Positions 17,641-26,036 are shown, numbered from the stretch's first letter. The stretch is 64,000 nt of DNA from Azomonas tarimensis (GCF_042648805.1 NZ_JBHRXZ010000003.1:62001-126000); one strand, 5' to 3'. The notes: a model not told the origin generated them from the sequence alone. Numbers and translations: made by a program.

Positions 17641-19667
17641 GTGGTCGGTTGTAGCAGCGCTTCGAGCTCTTCGCTCGGTAGTGGTTTGCTGTACAGGTAG
17701 CCCTGTACCTCGTGACAGCCCTGGGCGATGAGGAAGCGTTCCTGGTCCCTGCTTTCCACGCCCTCGGCCACCACTCGCATGCCCAGGCTGGTGCCGAGCT
17801 GAATGACTGCCCGCACGATACTGGAGTCGTCCTCATCCTCGCTGAGATCGCGGACGAAGCTCTTGTCGATCTTGATCTTGTCCACCGGCAGGCTCTTGAG
17901 ATAACTCAGCGAGGAATAACCTGTCCCGAAGTCATCGATGGCTATCAGCGCACCTGCGTCGCGCAGGCGATGGAGGATGGTGGCCGCGCTGTCGATGTCT
18001 TCCATCAGCACGGTTTCGGTGACCTCGACTTCCAGACTTTCCGCCGGCAGCCCGTAGCGGCGCAGCAGATCGCCAATCAGCTTCGGGGTGGACTCATGGT
18101 AGAGCTGCACCGTCGACAGGTTGACTGCCATGCGTAGCCCCGTCAGGCCGTCGTCGTGCCACCGGCGTAGCTGTCTGCAGGCCTGGTCGAGTACCCATTC
18201 GCCGATGCGGATGATGCTGCCGTTTTCTTCGGCCAGGGGGATGAAAAGGTCTGGTGGTATCAGCCCCTTGTGCGGCAAGCGCCAGCGCAACAAGGCTTCG
18301 ACTCCTACGATGCGCTGCTGCGCCAGATCCAGCTGCGGCTGATAGACCAGGTGAAACTGCTGGCGGGTCAGTGCCTCGGCGAGTTCTTCCTGCAGTTCGC
18401 GGCGCTGGCGAATCCGGCTGTCGAGGTCGGCCACATAGAACTGGTAGCGGCTGCGTGAACGCTGTTTGGCCAGCGTCATGGTCTGCTCGGCCTTCTGCAG
18501 CAACTTCTCGGCGGTCTCGCCGTCCTCCGGGAACAGGGTGATGCCGATGGTGGCGCGCAAGCGTACTGTCCGCTGCTGCAACACAAAGGGTGTCTCAAGG
18601 TGTTCGAGGATGCGATCGGCCAGCTCTGCCGCTTCGTAGGGCTGCGCGATGCCCGGCTGGACCAGCGCGAACTCATCTCCACCAAGCCGTGCCAGCATCA
18701 TCTGCTGCCCGCCCTGGACCCGCAGTCGTTCGGTCAGGGCGACCAGCAGCTGGTCGCCGAACAGGTAGCTGAAGCGTTCGTTGATACCCTTGAAGTCATC
18801 CAGACCGATACAGAGCACGGCGATACGTTGCTGTTGCTTGCGACATTCGGTTAGCACAGGCGCCAGGCGTTCCTGCAACTGCTGCCGGTTCGGCAACCCG
18901 GTCAACAGATCGTACTGGGACATGCGCTGGAGATCGTCTTCCGCTTCCCGGCGCAGCCGCAGGTTACGCTCGATGGAGGCCAGCAGGCCGTTTGCGGTCT
19001 TGACCCAGAGGCCCAGCTCGTTGTCTTCATGGCCCTTGAACAAGGGCAGCTTGTGCTGGCTGGGGTGGTCCGGGTTGATGCGCACCAGATGCTCGACCAG
19101 ATGCTGCAGCGGGCGTGTCAGCAGCCATTGGTAGATGAGGTAGAGAATCAGTCCGAGGATCAGCGCCCTGGCCACCCCCACGACAACGATGACCAGCGAG
19201 TGATGAAGGAAGGCCTCGCCGTACACGGCGGTGTCGAGGGTGATGTCCAGATCGCCGTAGTATTCGCTCTTCGGCTCACGGCCGATGAGGGCGATGGAGA
19301 ATGTTCGCTCCTGGGCCAGGATCGGGTCGGTCAGCCAGCGGGCCGGCAGGTTGGCCAGCGGGCGTATCTTTTCCGCCAGCGACTCCTCGTCAGGGTGGCC
19401 GATAGCGGCATAGCGCATCGCTTCATGCTCGAACAGGCCTTCCATGACCTGTGTACCCATTTCCCGGTCGAGGCTGTAGATGGCCTGGGTTGCAGGGCCA
19501 CGGGCCATGCGCAGGATGCGCTGGGCGTCCGCCTCGATGAGCTGGTGGGTCTGGTAGGAATCGAAGACGATCTGCGCCAGGCTCAGGACGAAGCCCACCG
19601 AGAGGGTGGCGAGCAATACCACGCGCAACAGCTTCAATGACAAGCGGTTTCGCAACTGCTGCTTCAC
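17628..19667 (-). CDS. bifA: BifA-type GGDEF-EAL cyclic-di-GMP phosphodiesterase
   Basis: A 679-residue inner-membrane protein (TM1 about 12-35, periplasmic region to about 155, TM2 about 157-180) with GGDEF (about 250-405) and EAL (about 420-670) domains. The N-terminal half (ATQAIYSLDREMGTQVMEGLF) and position beside sodB match BifA, which degrades c-di-GMP and so favours swarming over biofilm. The EAL residues look intact: VEALLRW, NLSTVQL, VTETVLMED, IDDFGTGYSSL, IKIDKSFV, AEGVE. The GGDEF letters are intact (329-333), unlike P. aeruginosa GGDQF, but the metal-binding Asp is Gly288 (GLDDFK) and there is no I-site, so cyclase activity is unlikely. Translation starts at GTG after AAGGA. Confidence 0.88.
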   Translation of the reverse strand: MKQQLRNRLSLKLLRVVLLATLSVGFVLSLAQIVFDSYQTHQLIEADAQRILRMARGPATQAIYSLDREMGTQVMEGLFEHEAMRYAAIGHPDEESLAEKIRPLANLPARWLTDPILAQERTFSIALIGREPKSEYYGDLDITLDTAVYGEAFLHHSLVIVVVGVARALILGLILYLIYQWLLTRPLQHLVEHLVRINPDHPSQHKLPLFKGHEDNELGLWVKTANGLLASIERNLRLRREAEDDLQRMSQYDLLTGLPNRQQLQERLAPVLTECRKQQQRIAVLCIGLDDFKGINERFSYLFGDQLLVALTERLRVQGGQQMMLARLGGDEFALVQPGIAQPYEAAELADRILEHLETPFVLQQRTVRLRATIGITLFPEDGETAEKLLQKAEQTMTLAKQRSRSRYQFYVADLDSRIRQRRELQEELAEALTRQQFHLVYQPQLDLAQQRIVGVEALLRWRLPHKGLIPPDLFIPLAEENGSIIRIGEWVLDQACRQLRRWHDDGLTGLRMAVNLSTVQLYHESTPKLIGDLLRRYGLPAESLEVEVTETVLMEDIDSAATILHRLRDAGALIAIDDFGTGYSSLSYLKSLPVDKIKIDKSFVRDLSEDEDDSSIVRAVIQLGTSLGMRVVAEGVESRDQERFLIAQGCHEVQGYLYSKPLPSEELEALLQPTTQIG

Positions 19668-19824
19668 TCGTCTTTTCCTTGAGTCGCCCGCCGTGTTTGG
19701 CAGAAGCCGATGAAACGCCCCTTTGGAGGGGCGTGTACGACCCCCTTGTTAGCAGCTGGCAGGCCTGCTGGCAATATCATCGTGCCTGGCTGGCCGTGTT
19801 TGGTTAGCTGTTTCGGCTATCGAT

Positions 19825-19855
19825 AAAAAAGCCCGTGTCCCAAGGGGGCACGGGC
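19825..19855 (-). terminator. Rho-independent terminator after sodB
   Basis: GCCCGTG (19831-19837) pairs with CACGGGC (19849-19855), with further pairing inside. On the minus strand it is followed by six T. It ends sodB. Confidence 0.93.
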
Positions 19856-19892
19856 AGCGGCGCAGCGGCGAGGCAGGGCCTCGCCCGGGTAC

Positions 19893-20474
19893 TCAGCCGG
19901 CGAAGTTCTTCGCCACGAAGTCCCAGTTGACCACGTTCCAGAACGCCTCGACGAATTTCGGACGCGCGTTGCGGTAGTCGATGTAGTAGGCATGCTCCCA
20001 GACATCGCAGGTCAGCAGAGCCTTGTCGCCGGAGGTCATGGGGGTTCCGGCATTGCTGGTGCTGACCAGGCCGACGGTGCCGTCCGACTTCTTCACCAGC
20101 CAGGCCCAGCCGGAGCCGAAGGTGGTGACGGCAGTCTTGCTGAACTCTTCCTTGAACTTGTCGAAAGAGCCGAACGCAGCATTGATGGCCTCGGCCAGTT
20201 CGCCGGTGGGCTCGCCGCCGCCGTTGGGCGCCATGCAGTTCCAGAAGAAGGTGTGGTTCCAGACCTGGGCGGCATTGTTGAACACGCCACCGGACGAGGT
20301 CTTGATGATGGTTTCCAGGTCCTTGCCTTCGAACTCGGTGCCCGGCACCAGGTTGTTCAGGTTGGTCACGTAGGTCTGGTGATGCTTGCCGTGGTGGAAT
20401 TCGAGGGTCTCGGCGGAGATGTGCGGCTCAAGGGCGTTCTTTTCGTAGGGCAGCGGCGGCAATTCGAAAGCCAT
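19893..20474 (-). CDS. sodB: Iron superoxide dismutase SodB
   Basis: A 193-residue cytosolic Fe-dependent superoxide dismutase of normal length. Metal ligands are His27 (EFHHGKHHQTY), His74 (VWNHTFFW), Asp157 and His161 (DVWEHAYYIDYRN). The residues TFGSGWAWLV and NVVNWDFV are standard. The ribosome site is AGGAGAATAACC before the ATG. Its neighbour bifA is on the same strand downstream, as in P. aeruginosa. A strong terminator at 19825-19855 separates the two genes. Confidence 0.97.
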   Translation of the reverse strand: MAFELPPLPYEKNALEPHISAETLEFHHGKHHQTYVTNLNNLVPGTEFEGKDLETIIKTSSGGVFNNAAQVWNHTFFWNCMAPNGGGEPTGELAEAINAAFGSFDKFKEEFSKTAVTTFGSGWAWLVKKSDGTVGLVSTSNAGTPMTSGDKALLTCDVWEHAYYIDYRNARPKFVEAFWNVVNWDFVAKNFAG

Positions 20475-20735
20475 GGTTATTCTCCTCAGGGGTACTGTAC
20501 GGTCAGCTAGATAAGGTCAGGTCGTACTGCTTGGGGATGGCCAGGGCCAGCAGGCCCGGTCACGTTGCATGGACGTGGCCATCACCTCGGCCGAACCGGC
20601 AACCAGGCGGGCCCGGCTGCACAAGGGGTCGATCATAGCACCGGGCCTGCAGCAAAACCACGCGCCAGGGCCGTTCTGAAAGGATGCTCCCGGCTGCTCG
20701 GGCAATGGACCGTTAGCGCGCGAAGCTGTTCCCCT
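20475..20735. other. Intergenic region upstream of sodB
   Basis: About 260 bases between the sodB start and the end of a small unknown gene. It should hold the sodB promoter on the minus strand. I see no convincing -35/-10 pair, repeat or small gene with a ribosome site. Confidence 0.6.
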
Positions 20736-21011
20736 TCAGGTGTGGATACGCTGGCCCCGGTAGATCAGCACCGGTCCGTGGTCCGGTGAAGACCGGGCAG
20801 GCGGTGTGATGGTGGGACGCTCCTCATGGTGGCTGTGCTCGGCCAGTCGTTGCCCTAACGCACGGGTTTCCGGGTCGCTGGATTGCTGGCAGGCGGCGAT
20901 CATGGTGGCGATGGCGTCGGGTTGGCTCAGCCTGATCACAAGATTCTGCTCTGCCCGCAGCTTGCGTCTGAGGCTTTGCATGCAATCGAGAACGGCCTTG
21001 TTGAGTTCCAT
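20736..21011 (-). CDS. Conserved small protein of unknown function
   Basis: A 91-residue soluble protein, MELNKAVLDCMQSLRRKLRA at the start, mainly helical for 60 residues (with EQNLVIRLSQPDAIATMIA), then a proline-rich tail PVLIYRGQRIHT. I recognise no domain. The ATG at 21011 is chosen because AGGAGG lies 9 bases upstream. Nearby genes (sodB, a coiled-coil membrane protein) give no hint of function. Confidence 0.6.
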   Translation of the reverse strand: MELNKAVLDCMQSLRRKLRAEQNLVIRLSQPDAIATMIAACQQSSDPETRALGQRLAEHSHHEERPTITPPARSSPDHGPVLIYRGQRIHT

Positions 21012-21286
21012 TTCCTTATCCTCCTGTTTCGCGCCACGCCACGCGAGTTCGGCGGCTCGACTTTCAAATACTACCAAGCAGTATCTGTGCCATTTATATT
21101 AAACGTCGCTGGGCCTGCAGTAGGGCGCGGTTCCATCCTTCTGTCTGCGACCTGGGGCGCGCGCGTGCGGCCTAATGACACCCCGGCACGCCTGCACGGC
21201 CGTCGGTTGCCTGCAATTGGTGCATCGAAGCGGTTGCTGCTCTACCGGTATACTCCTCGCTTTCGCTTAGAAGCTCAGGTGCCGCC

Positions 21287-22198
21287 ATGCGTAACGATGC
21301 CAACGATGACCCCGACCGCGTGCCCAGCCTGAGCGTTCGCGAGAGCGATCGGCCTTACCCCGCACCGGAGTTCGAGCATCATCGCCAGGCGCCGGAGCTG
21401 CGACAGCCCCGAGACCGGCGGCGGCGAGGCAGCACGGGCTTGCTTTGGGCGCTTGTACTATTGCTCGGCGTTGCGCTGGGCCTCCAGGGGTGGTGGACAT
21501 CGCGGCAGATCGCCTTGCTCGAAACCCAGCTCGTCGCCACCCAGGACAGCTTTGCGCGGATCAGTGAGGACGCGGCGGGTCGGCTGAGTGCCATTACCGG
21601 TCAGGTGGTGGCAGCGGAATCCACCGTCACCAGCGAAAGCGAGGCCGTGAAGCTGCGCATCGCCCAGCTGGAGCGGCAGGGTGCGGACTTCGAACGGCGT
21701 CAGCAGTTGCTGTTGAGTCAGCAGGAGTCCCTTGCTGACCAGCAGGGCGGGCAGACGCGGCGGTTGGAAGAGCAGATGGGTCGCCTGGACGAACAAGGCC
21801 GACGGTCCAGTGAGCAGGGACAGAGACTGGACCAGCTGGGTCAGGCGTTCCAGTCACAGCAGGCGGCGTTGGATGCCCTGGATCGACGGGCGGATGCCTT
21901 GGCCGCGGAGCAATCGAAATTACTCGAGGGTAACTTGGCACAGGGCACGCTCGACGCCTCGCTGGATACCCTGAGGCAGGAGATCACGGCGTTGGAGAAA
22001 GCGGCGGTGCCAAGACAGGTACTGGAGCGTCTCGAACAGGAAGTACTGGTTCTGCGCAGTGAGCTGGATGCAAGGCCCGCGACCCCGACAAGCTCCTTGG
22101 AGTTCGATGCGTTCCGAGCCCAGATGGCGCGCAATATCAATACATTGCAAAGTCAGGTTGCCAACTTGCAGGCTCAGATAAATGCTCGCCAGCAATAA
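21287..22198 (+). CDS. Single-pass membrane protein with long coiled coil
   Basis: A 303-residue protein of unknown function. A charged cytoplasmic N-terminus (1-48) rich in Arg and Pro leads to one membrane helix (about 50-68, GLLWALVLLLGVALGLQG). The remainder (75-303) is a Gln/Glu/Arg/Ala-rich coiled coil of the type RRLEEQMGRLDEQGRRSSEQ, ending in NINTLQSQVANLQAQINARQQ. The topology resembles small membrane-anchored scaffold proteins, but no family is recognised with confidence. It converges on the KGG gene, with a shared terminator at 22236-22275. Confidence 0.7.
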   Translation: MRNDANDDPDRVPSLSVRESDRPYPAPEFEHHRQAPELRQPRDRRRRGSTGLLWALVLLLGVALGLQGWWTSRQIALLETQLVATQDSFARISEDAAGRLSAITGQVVAAESTVTSESEAVKLRIAQLERQGADFERRQQLLLSQQESLADQQGGQTRRLEEQMGRLDEQGRRSSEQGQRLDQLGQAFQSQQAALDALDRRADALAAEQSKLLEGNLAQGTLDASLDTLRQEITALEKAAVPRQVLERLEQEVLVLRSELDARPATPTSSLEFDAFRAQMARNINTLQSQVANLQAQINARQQ

Positions 22199-22235
22199 GC
22201 GCCGGAATAAGAAGGCGCCCGCATAAGATCCCGAG

Positions 22236-22275
22236 AAATAAAAAGGCGAAGAACGGAGCTCTTCGCCTTTTTATT
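22236..22275. terminator. Bidirectional terminator between convergent genes
   Basis: AAAAGGCGAAGA (22241-22252) pairs with TCTTCGCCTTTT (22260-22271). Flanking A and T runs make it work on both strands, ending the coiled-coil gene (plus) and the KGG gene (minus). Confidence 0.93.
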
Positions 22276-22285
22276 TCCTGATTGC

Positions 22286-22456
22286 TTAACTACTGCGTCC
22301 ACCGCCGTGGCTGTTCTGGCCGCCTTTACGGCCTGCCTCGGAGGCTTTCTCGCGATCGTTTGCAAAGTTGCCACCGCTGTTATGGCCGCCCTTGCGTCCT
22401 GCCTCGGAGGCTTTCTCGCGATCATTGGCGAAGTTGCCCGGATTCTTGTTGACCAT
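22286..22456 (-). CDS. KGG-repeat stress protein
   Basis: A 56-residue hydrophilic protein read from the minus strand as MVNKNPGNFANDREKASEAG then RKGG, a second copy NFANDREKASEAGRKGG, and a short QNSHGGGRSS tail. It belongs to the KGG (GsiB/YciG/con-10-like) stress-induced family, which is linked to general stress, desiccation or motility in other bacteria. AGGAG is well placed before the ATG, and a strong terminator follows. A longer overlapping open frame on the same strand lacks this signature and is not coding. Confidence 0.88.
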   Translation of the reverse strand: MVNKNPGNFANDREKASEAGRKGGHNSGGNFANDREKASEAGRKGGQNSHGGGRSS

Positions 22457-22615
22457 GTCTCTTTCTCCTCTTGGAATAATAGACCTGGGGCTGGGAAAAG
22501 AGTCTCAGCCTTCAAGGAATCAGAGGTGGGCCTGACTTGCGAGTTCAGGTCGTACGACATGTAACGACGAGTGGTTTTCCCTATGGCCTGTGTAACTATG
22601 GCTTGGTGGTAGTAC

Positions 22616-22669
22616 AACGAAGCGAGACTTCTGAGGTTTGGTTATTACTCAGGATTATCCCGCTTCGTT
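22616..22669. repeat. Long imperfect hairpin downstream of puuD
   Basis: AACGAAGCG (22616-22624) pairs with CGCTTCGTT (22661-22669), and within the loop CTGAG pairs with CTCAG. The structure ends ten bases before the puuD stop codon (22679). It has no T run. It may protect or end the purine-operon mRNA; this is not certain. Confidence 0.5.
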
Positions 22670-22678
22670 AATGTCTCG

Positions 22679-23869
22679 CTATTCAATGGGTGCGCCCTGG
22701 CTGATCCATTGCCCGAGTCGGTCGCGCTCGGGCTGGGTCATACCCGTGATGTTGCCCAGGGGCATCGCATGGGTAGCTACCGCCTGGGCGTGGATACGAT
22801 GCGCCATCTGTTGCATCTGCTGCGGCGTATCGAACATCACCCCGCCCGGGGCACTGCTGAAAAGAGGGCTGGTGGGCTTTGCGGCATGGCATACGGTGCA
22901 ATGGGTATCCATCAGCTGGCGGGCCTCGACAAAGCCGACCTGGGCAGCCGCCGGCTCGGTTGGTGGTGTGCTCGCCCGCTGGGGTGAGGTCACGAAGGCC
23001 AGGCAAATCATCCCCAGTGCGGCAGCGGGCAGGGCCCAGGCGAAGCGATGGCTGTCGTGGCGGGTGTTGAAATAATGCCGTACCAGCACGGCCAGCGCCG
23101 ATATCGCGGCGAGGATCGCCCAGTTCCAGGCGCTGCCGTAGGTGCTGGGGAAGTGGTTGCTGATCATGATGAACAGCACCGGCAGGGTGAAGTAATTGTT
23201 GTGCCGCGAGCGCAGCAGGCCGCGGGCCGGCAGCAGCGGGTCGGGTTCGCGGTTGGCCTGAATCGCCGCTACCAGCGCACGCTGGGCCGGCATGATGACC
23301 CGGAACACGTTGCCCACCATGAGGGTGCCGAGCAGGGCGCCGACATGGATGTAAGCGGCGCGCCCGCTGAAGATCTGGCTGTAGCCCCAGGCCGCCGCCA
23401 CCGAGAGCAGAAACAGTGCCGCGGCGAGCAGGGCCGGGCGCTTGCCGAGGGGTGAATTGCACAGCCCGTCGTAAACGAACCAGCCCGCGAGCAGTGAGCC
23501 GAGACCGATGAGTACGGCAGCGGCGGGCGCGAGATCGCTCCCGGGCGCGACCAGATACAGGCCAGGGTTCAGGTAGTACACCACGGTGAGCAGCGCCACG
23601 CCGGAGAGCCAGGTGGCATAGGCTTCCCATTTGAACCAGTGCAGCGTCTCCGGCATCTTTTCCGGCGCCAGCTTGTACTTGCGCAGGTGGTAGATGCCGC
23701 CGCCGTGGATCGCCCAAAGATCGCCGGACAGGCCCGCTTCGGGATTGCGCCGGTCCAGGTGGTTTTCCAGCCAGACGAAATAGAAGGATGCGCCGATCCA
23801 GGCGATGCCGACGATCAGGTGAATCCAGCGAATGGTCAGGTTCAGCCATTCGGTCAGGTGTGCTTCCAA
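22679..23869 (-). CDS. puuD: PuuD, membrane urate hydroxylase with cytochrome c domain
   Basis: A 396-residue membrane protein that oxidises urate to 5-hydroxyisourate, using a C-terminal cytochrome c in place of O2 as the direct acceptor. About eight hydrophobic segments fill residues 1-300 (IRWIHLIVGIAWIGASFYFV at the start, then HYLRKYKLAP-like region and LPVLFIMISNHFPSTYGS). The heme site CTVCH is at about residue 325. The apparent start is TTG (23869), preceded by AGGTAA, since no ATG fits the family N-terminus. It follows allA by only six bases. Confidence 0.92.
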   Translation of the reverse strand: MEAHLTEWLNLTIRWIHLIVGIAWIGASFYFVWLENHLDRRNPEAGLSGDLWAIHGGGIYHLRKYKLAPEKMPETLHWFKWEAYATWLSGVALLTVVYYLNPGLYLVAPGSDLAPAAAVLIGLGSLLAGWFVYDGLCNSPLGKRPALLAAALFLLSVAAAWGYSQIFSGRAAYIHVGALLGTLMVGNVFRVIMPAQRALVAAIQANREPDPLLPARGLLRSRHNNYFTLPVLFIMISNHFPSTYGSAWNWAILAAISALAVLVRHYFNTRHDSHRFAWALPAAALGMICLAFVTSPQRASTPPTEPAAAQVGFVEARQLMDTHCTVCHAAKPTSPLFSSAPGGVMFDTPQQMQQMAHRIHAQAVATHAMPLGNITGMTQPERDRLGQWISQGAPIE

Positions 23870-23875
23870 GACGGG

Positions 23876-24385
23876 TTACCTCATGCGGGCCTGTTGGGCC
23901 GGGTCGAGCAGCCATTGCTCTGCCTCGGCGAAGAAATGTTCGTCGCAGTTGGGGCCGGGCCCGCTGCGGTCGACCACCAGGAATTCATCCCGCTTTTCGA
24001 CGCAGAGCACCGGATGGTGCCACACGCCGCGGTGGTAGTTGACGCCCTGCCTGCCATCGCTGATGAAGGCGCGGACATGCTCCGGGTCGGGACGGTCGCC
24101 GGGCGGCGCCACCACGATCAGGAAAGGGTGGCCGAGCAGCGGCACGAAGGCCTGGCTGCCCAGCGGATGGCGCTCGAGCATGCGGATCATTAGCGGCATC
24201 TCCAGCGCTTCGGCGGCGAAGATGCTGAGGATCGCACGGTCGTCGGTCTCCACCGTCGCCAGCGCGTGGTAGCGGCGGGTGGAGCCATTGTTGATGAGAA
24301 AGTGCTCGCGGCCCTCGGTTTCGATGACGTCGCCAAAGGGGGCGAAGCGTTCTCTGGTCAGCGGTTCGATCGGGAGGGTGCGCAT
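23876..24385 (-). CDS. allA: Ureidoglycolate lyase AllA
   Basis: A 169-residue cytosolic enzyme that cleaves ureidoglycolate to glyoxylate and urea, the last step of the allantoate route. The cupin-like fold is indicated by FAPFGDVIETEG at the start, GSQAFVPLLGHPFLIVVAPP and GVNYHRGVWHHPVL, which carries conserved His residues. Length is standard (E. coli AllA 160). It is in the minus-strand purine operon between alc and puuD; a REP doublet separates it from alc. Confidence 0.93.
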   Translation of the reverse strand: MRTLPIEPLTRERFAPFGDVIETEGREHFLINNGSTRRYHALATVETDDRAILSIFAAEALEMPLMIRMLERHPLGSQAFVPLLGHPFLIVVAPPGDRPDPEHVRAFISDGRQGVNYHRGVWHHPVLCVEKRDEFLVVDRSGPGPNCDEHFFAEAEQWLLDPAQQARMR

Positions 24386-24413
24386 AGGGGCTCTCGATTC
24401 AGGTGGGCGTACC

Positions 24414-24474
24414 GTAGGAGCGAGCTTGCTCGCGAAACGCGGCGCGACAGGTTCGCGAGCAGGCTCGCTCCTAC
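24414..24474. repeat. Pseudomonas REP doublet (REPIN)
   Basis: GTAGGAGCGAGCTTGCTCGC at 24414 is followed by an inverted copy ending GAGCAGGCTCGCTCCTAC at 24474. Each half has the palindromic GAGC..GCTC core of Pseudomonas REP sequences, and the two face each other about a short centre, the REPIN arrangement. It lies between alc and allA, inside the catabolic operon. Confidence 0.92.
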
Positions 24475-24508
24475 GAAATGATGGAGTCCTGTTGAGGTCG
24501 ATCGCGGC

Positions 24509-25513
24509 TCAGGGTCGCGCCAGCCGGCCATACAGCCGCAGCCGGCTGACACCGCCGTCGGGAAAGATGTTCAGGCGCACATGGCTGATCGGCCCCAGCG
24601 GGATGATTTCCTCGCTGAACGCGTGCTCCTGATGCATCGAGAGCTTCCGGCTCGGTAGCAGCTCGCGCCAGAACAGGCTGCGGGTCTCGATCTGGCTGTC
24701 GGTGCCGCCTTCCACATAAGCCGCCTGGATCGAGCAGCTGTCCGGGTAGTTGCCCTTGAAGTGCAGGGTATCGACCACGATGCGCTCGATCTCGCCCGGA
24801 TGGCCGAGGGCGACGATCACCCAGTCGTTGCCCGGGGTGCGGCGCCGGGCGGTTTCCCAGCCGTCGCCCATGTTCACCCCGCGGTCCGGGTTGAGGATAT
24901 TGCCCATTCGGCCGAAATGCTCGTCGGAGCACGCCAGCGCCCGGCCGCCGTTGAGCGCCGCGGCCAGGTCGATCAGCTCGTCCGCCGGCTGCCGTGACCA
25001 GTTGCGGTACGGGATGCCGTAGACCCGCAGGCGCGCCACGCCGCCGTCGGGGTAGATGTTCAGCCGCAGGTGGGTCCAGGGGCCCTCGTCGCTCACCGCA
25101 TGGTAGTGGTGGCTGTTGCCCGAGAGGTCCGCCGCCGGCAGCACCTCGATCCAGCGGGTGCTGCTGTCCGGGTCGCCGCCGTCTTCGACGAAGCACGCTT
25201 CCAGCGAGGCCGAGGGCGGGTAGTTGCCGGTGAAGTAGCGGGTATCGATGTCCACGCCCTTGATGACGCCGGGCACGCCGAGGCGGATCACCGCATGGTC
25301 GTAACCTTCGAACCGTTTGCGGCGCGACTCCCAGCCGTCCATCCACTTGCCATTGTCGTCGTAGACGCCTTCCTTCCACACCGGCTCGTGGGGCTGGAGC
25401 ATGCGGTCGACGGTGGCAAACCAGTCGTCAGTGACGGAAATGGCGCGGGTGCCGAGGCGGGCGTCGGCCAGGTTCAGGTACTTCTCGAAGGGGGCGGCGT
25501 AGGTGCGTTTCAT
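24509..25513 (-). CDS. alc: Allantoicase
   Basis: A 334-residue enzyme that hydrolyses allantoate to ureidoglycolate and urea. It has the two repeated jelly-roll domains of the family, each with the pattern (W)THLRLNIYPDGGVARLRVYG (about 146-165) and SHVRLNIFPDGGVSRLRLYG (about 311-330). DGWESRRKRFEGYDHAVIRLG (about 60-80) and NMGDGWETARRRTPGNDWV mark the repeated active-site regions. It lies seven bases after uraD. Confidence 0.94.
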   Translation of the reverse strand: MKRTYAAPFEKYLNLADARLGTRAISVTDDWFATVDRMLQPHEPVWKEGVYDDNGKWMDGWESRRKRFEGYDHAVIRLGVPGVIKGVDIDTRYFTGNYPPSASLEACFVEDGGDPDSSTRWIEVLPAADLSGNSHHYHAVSDEGPWTHLRLNIYPDGGVARLRVYGIPYRNWSRQPADELIDLAAALNGGRALACSDEHFGRMGNILNPDRGVNMGDGWETARRRTPGNDWVIVALGHPGEIERIVVDTLHFKGNYPDSCSIQAAYVEGGTDSQIETRSLFWRELLPSRKLSMHQEHAFSEEIIPLGPISHVRLNIFPDGGVSRLRLYGRLARP

Positions 25514-25520
25514 GTCGGTC

Positions 25521-26036
25521 TCAGAGCGCCTGCAGGCGGAACAGGGCGATCCTGTTGATTTCGGTGAGCGCCCGGGCGAATTCCTGCTCGGGCGTATGGT
25601 GGATGCGTTCGGCGAAGGCGGCGAGGATCTGGTGCCGGTCGCTGCCCTTGACCGCCATGATGAAGGGAAAGCCGAACTTCGCCTTGTAGGCCGCGTTCAG
25701 CTCGGTGAAACGGGCGAACTCCTCCGGCGTGCACAAGTGAATGCCGGCGCCGGCCTGCTCCGAGGTGCTCGAGGCGGTCAGCTCGCCTGCGATCGCGGCG
25801 CGGCCGGCCAGATCCGGGTGGGCGTTGATCAGCGCCAGCTGTTCATCGTGGCTGGCCGCGCGCAGGACCGCCATCAGCCGTGCATGCAGGTGCTCGACCT
25901 CGTCATCGGCGGCGCTCACCCCGGCATCGAAGGCGCGCTCGGCGATCCAGGGGGAATGCTCGTAGATGTCGGCGAAGGTGGCGACGAAGGCATCGCGGTC
26001 CAGTGTCGAGGGGGTGAGCGTGGCGAAACGGGTCAT
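25521..26036 (-). CDS. uraD: OHCU decarboxylase UraD
   Basis: A 171-residue enzyme that decarboxylates 2-oxo-4-hydroxy-4-carboxy-5-ureidoimidazoline to S-allantoin. The signature residues are visible: YEHSPWIAERAF (26-37), NAHPDLAGRAA (about 70-80), TSEQAGAGI and KFGFPFIMAVKG (about 117-128). Its ATG overlaps the puuE stop by four bases (ATGA). Together with UraH and PuuD it gives rapid conversion of urate to allantoin. Confidence 0.94.
   Translation of the reverse strand: MTRFATLTPSTLDRDAFVATFADIYEHSPWIAERAFDAGVSAADDEVEHLHARLMAVLRAASHDEQLALINAHPDLAGRAAIAGELTASSTSEQAGAGIHLCTPEEFARFTELNAAYKAKFGFPFIMAVKGSDRHQILAAFAERIHHTPEQEFARALTEINRIALFRLQAL

Noticed and set aside
22174..22617. A 147-codon minus-strand frame covering the KGG gene
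   Set aside because: A different frame of the same strand gives the KGG signature with a good ribosome site; this one has repetitive, low-quality sequence.
24414..24474. Short inverted repeats read as a CRISPR unit
   Set aside because: Only two inverted halves, no array of direct repeats and no cas genes; the sequence is a Pseudomonas REP doublet.
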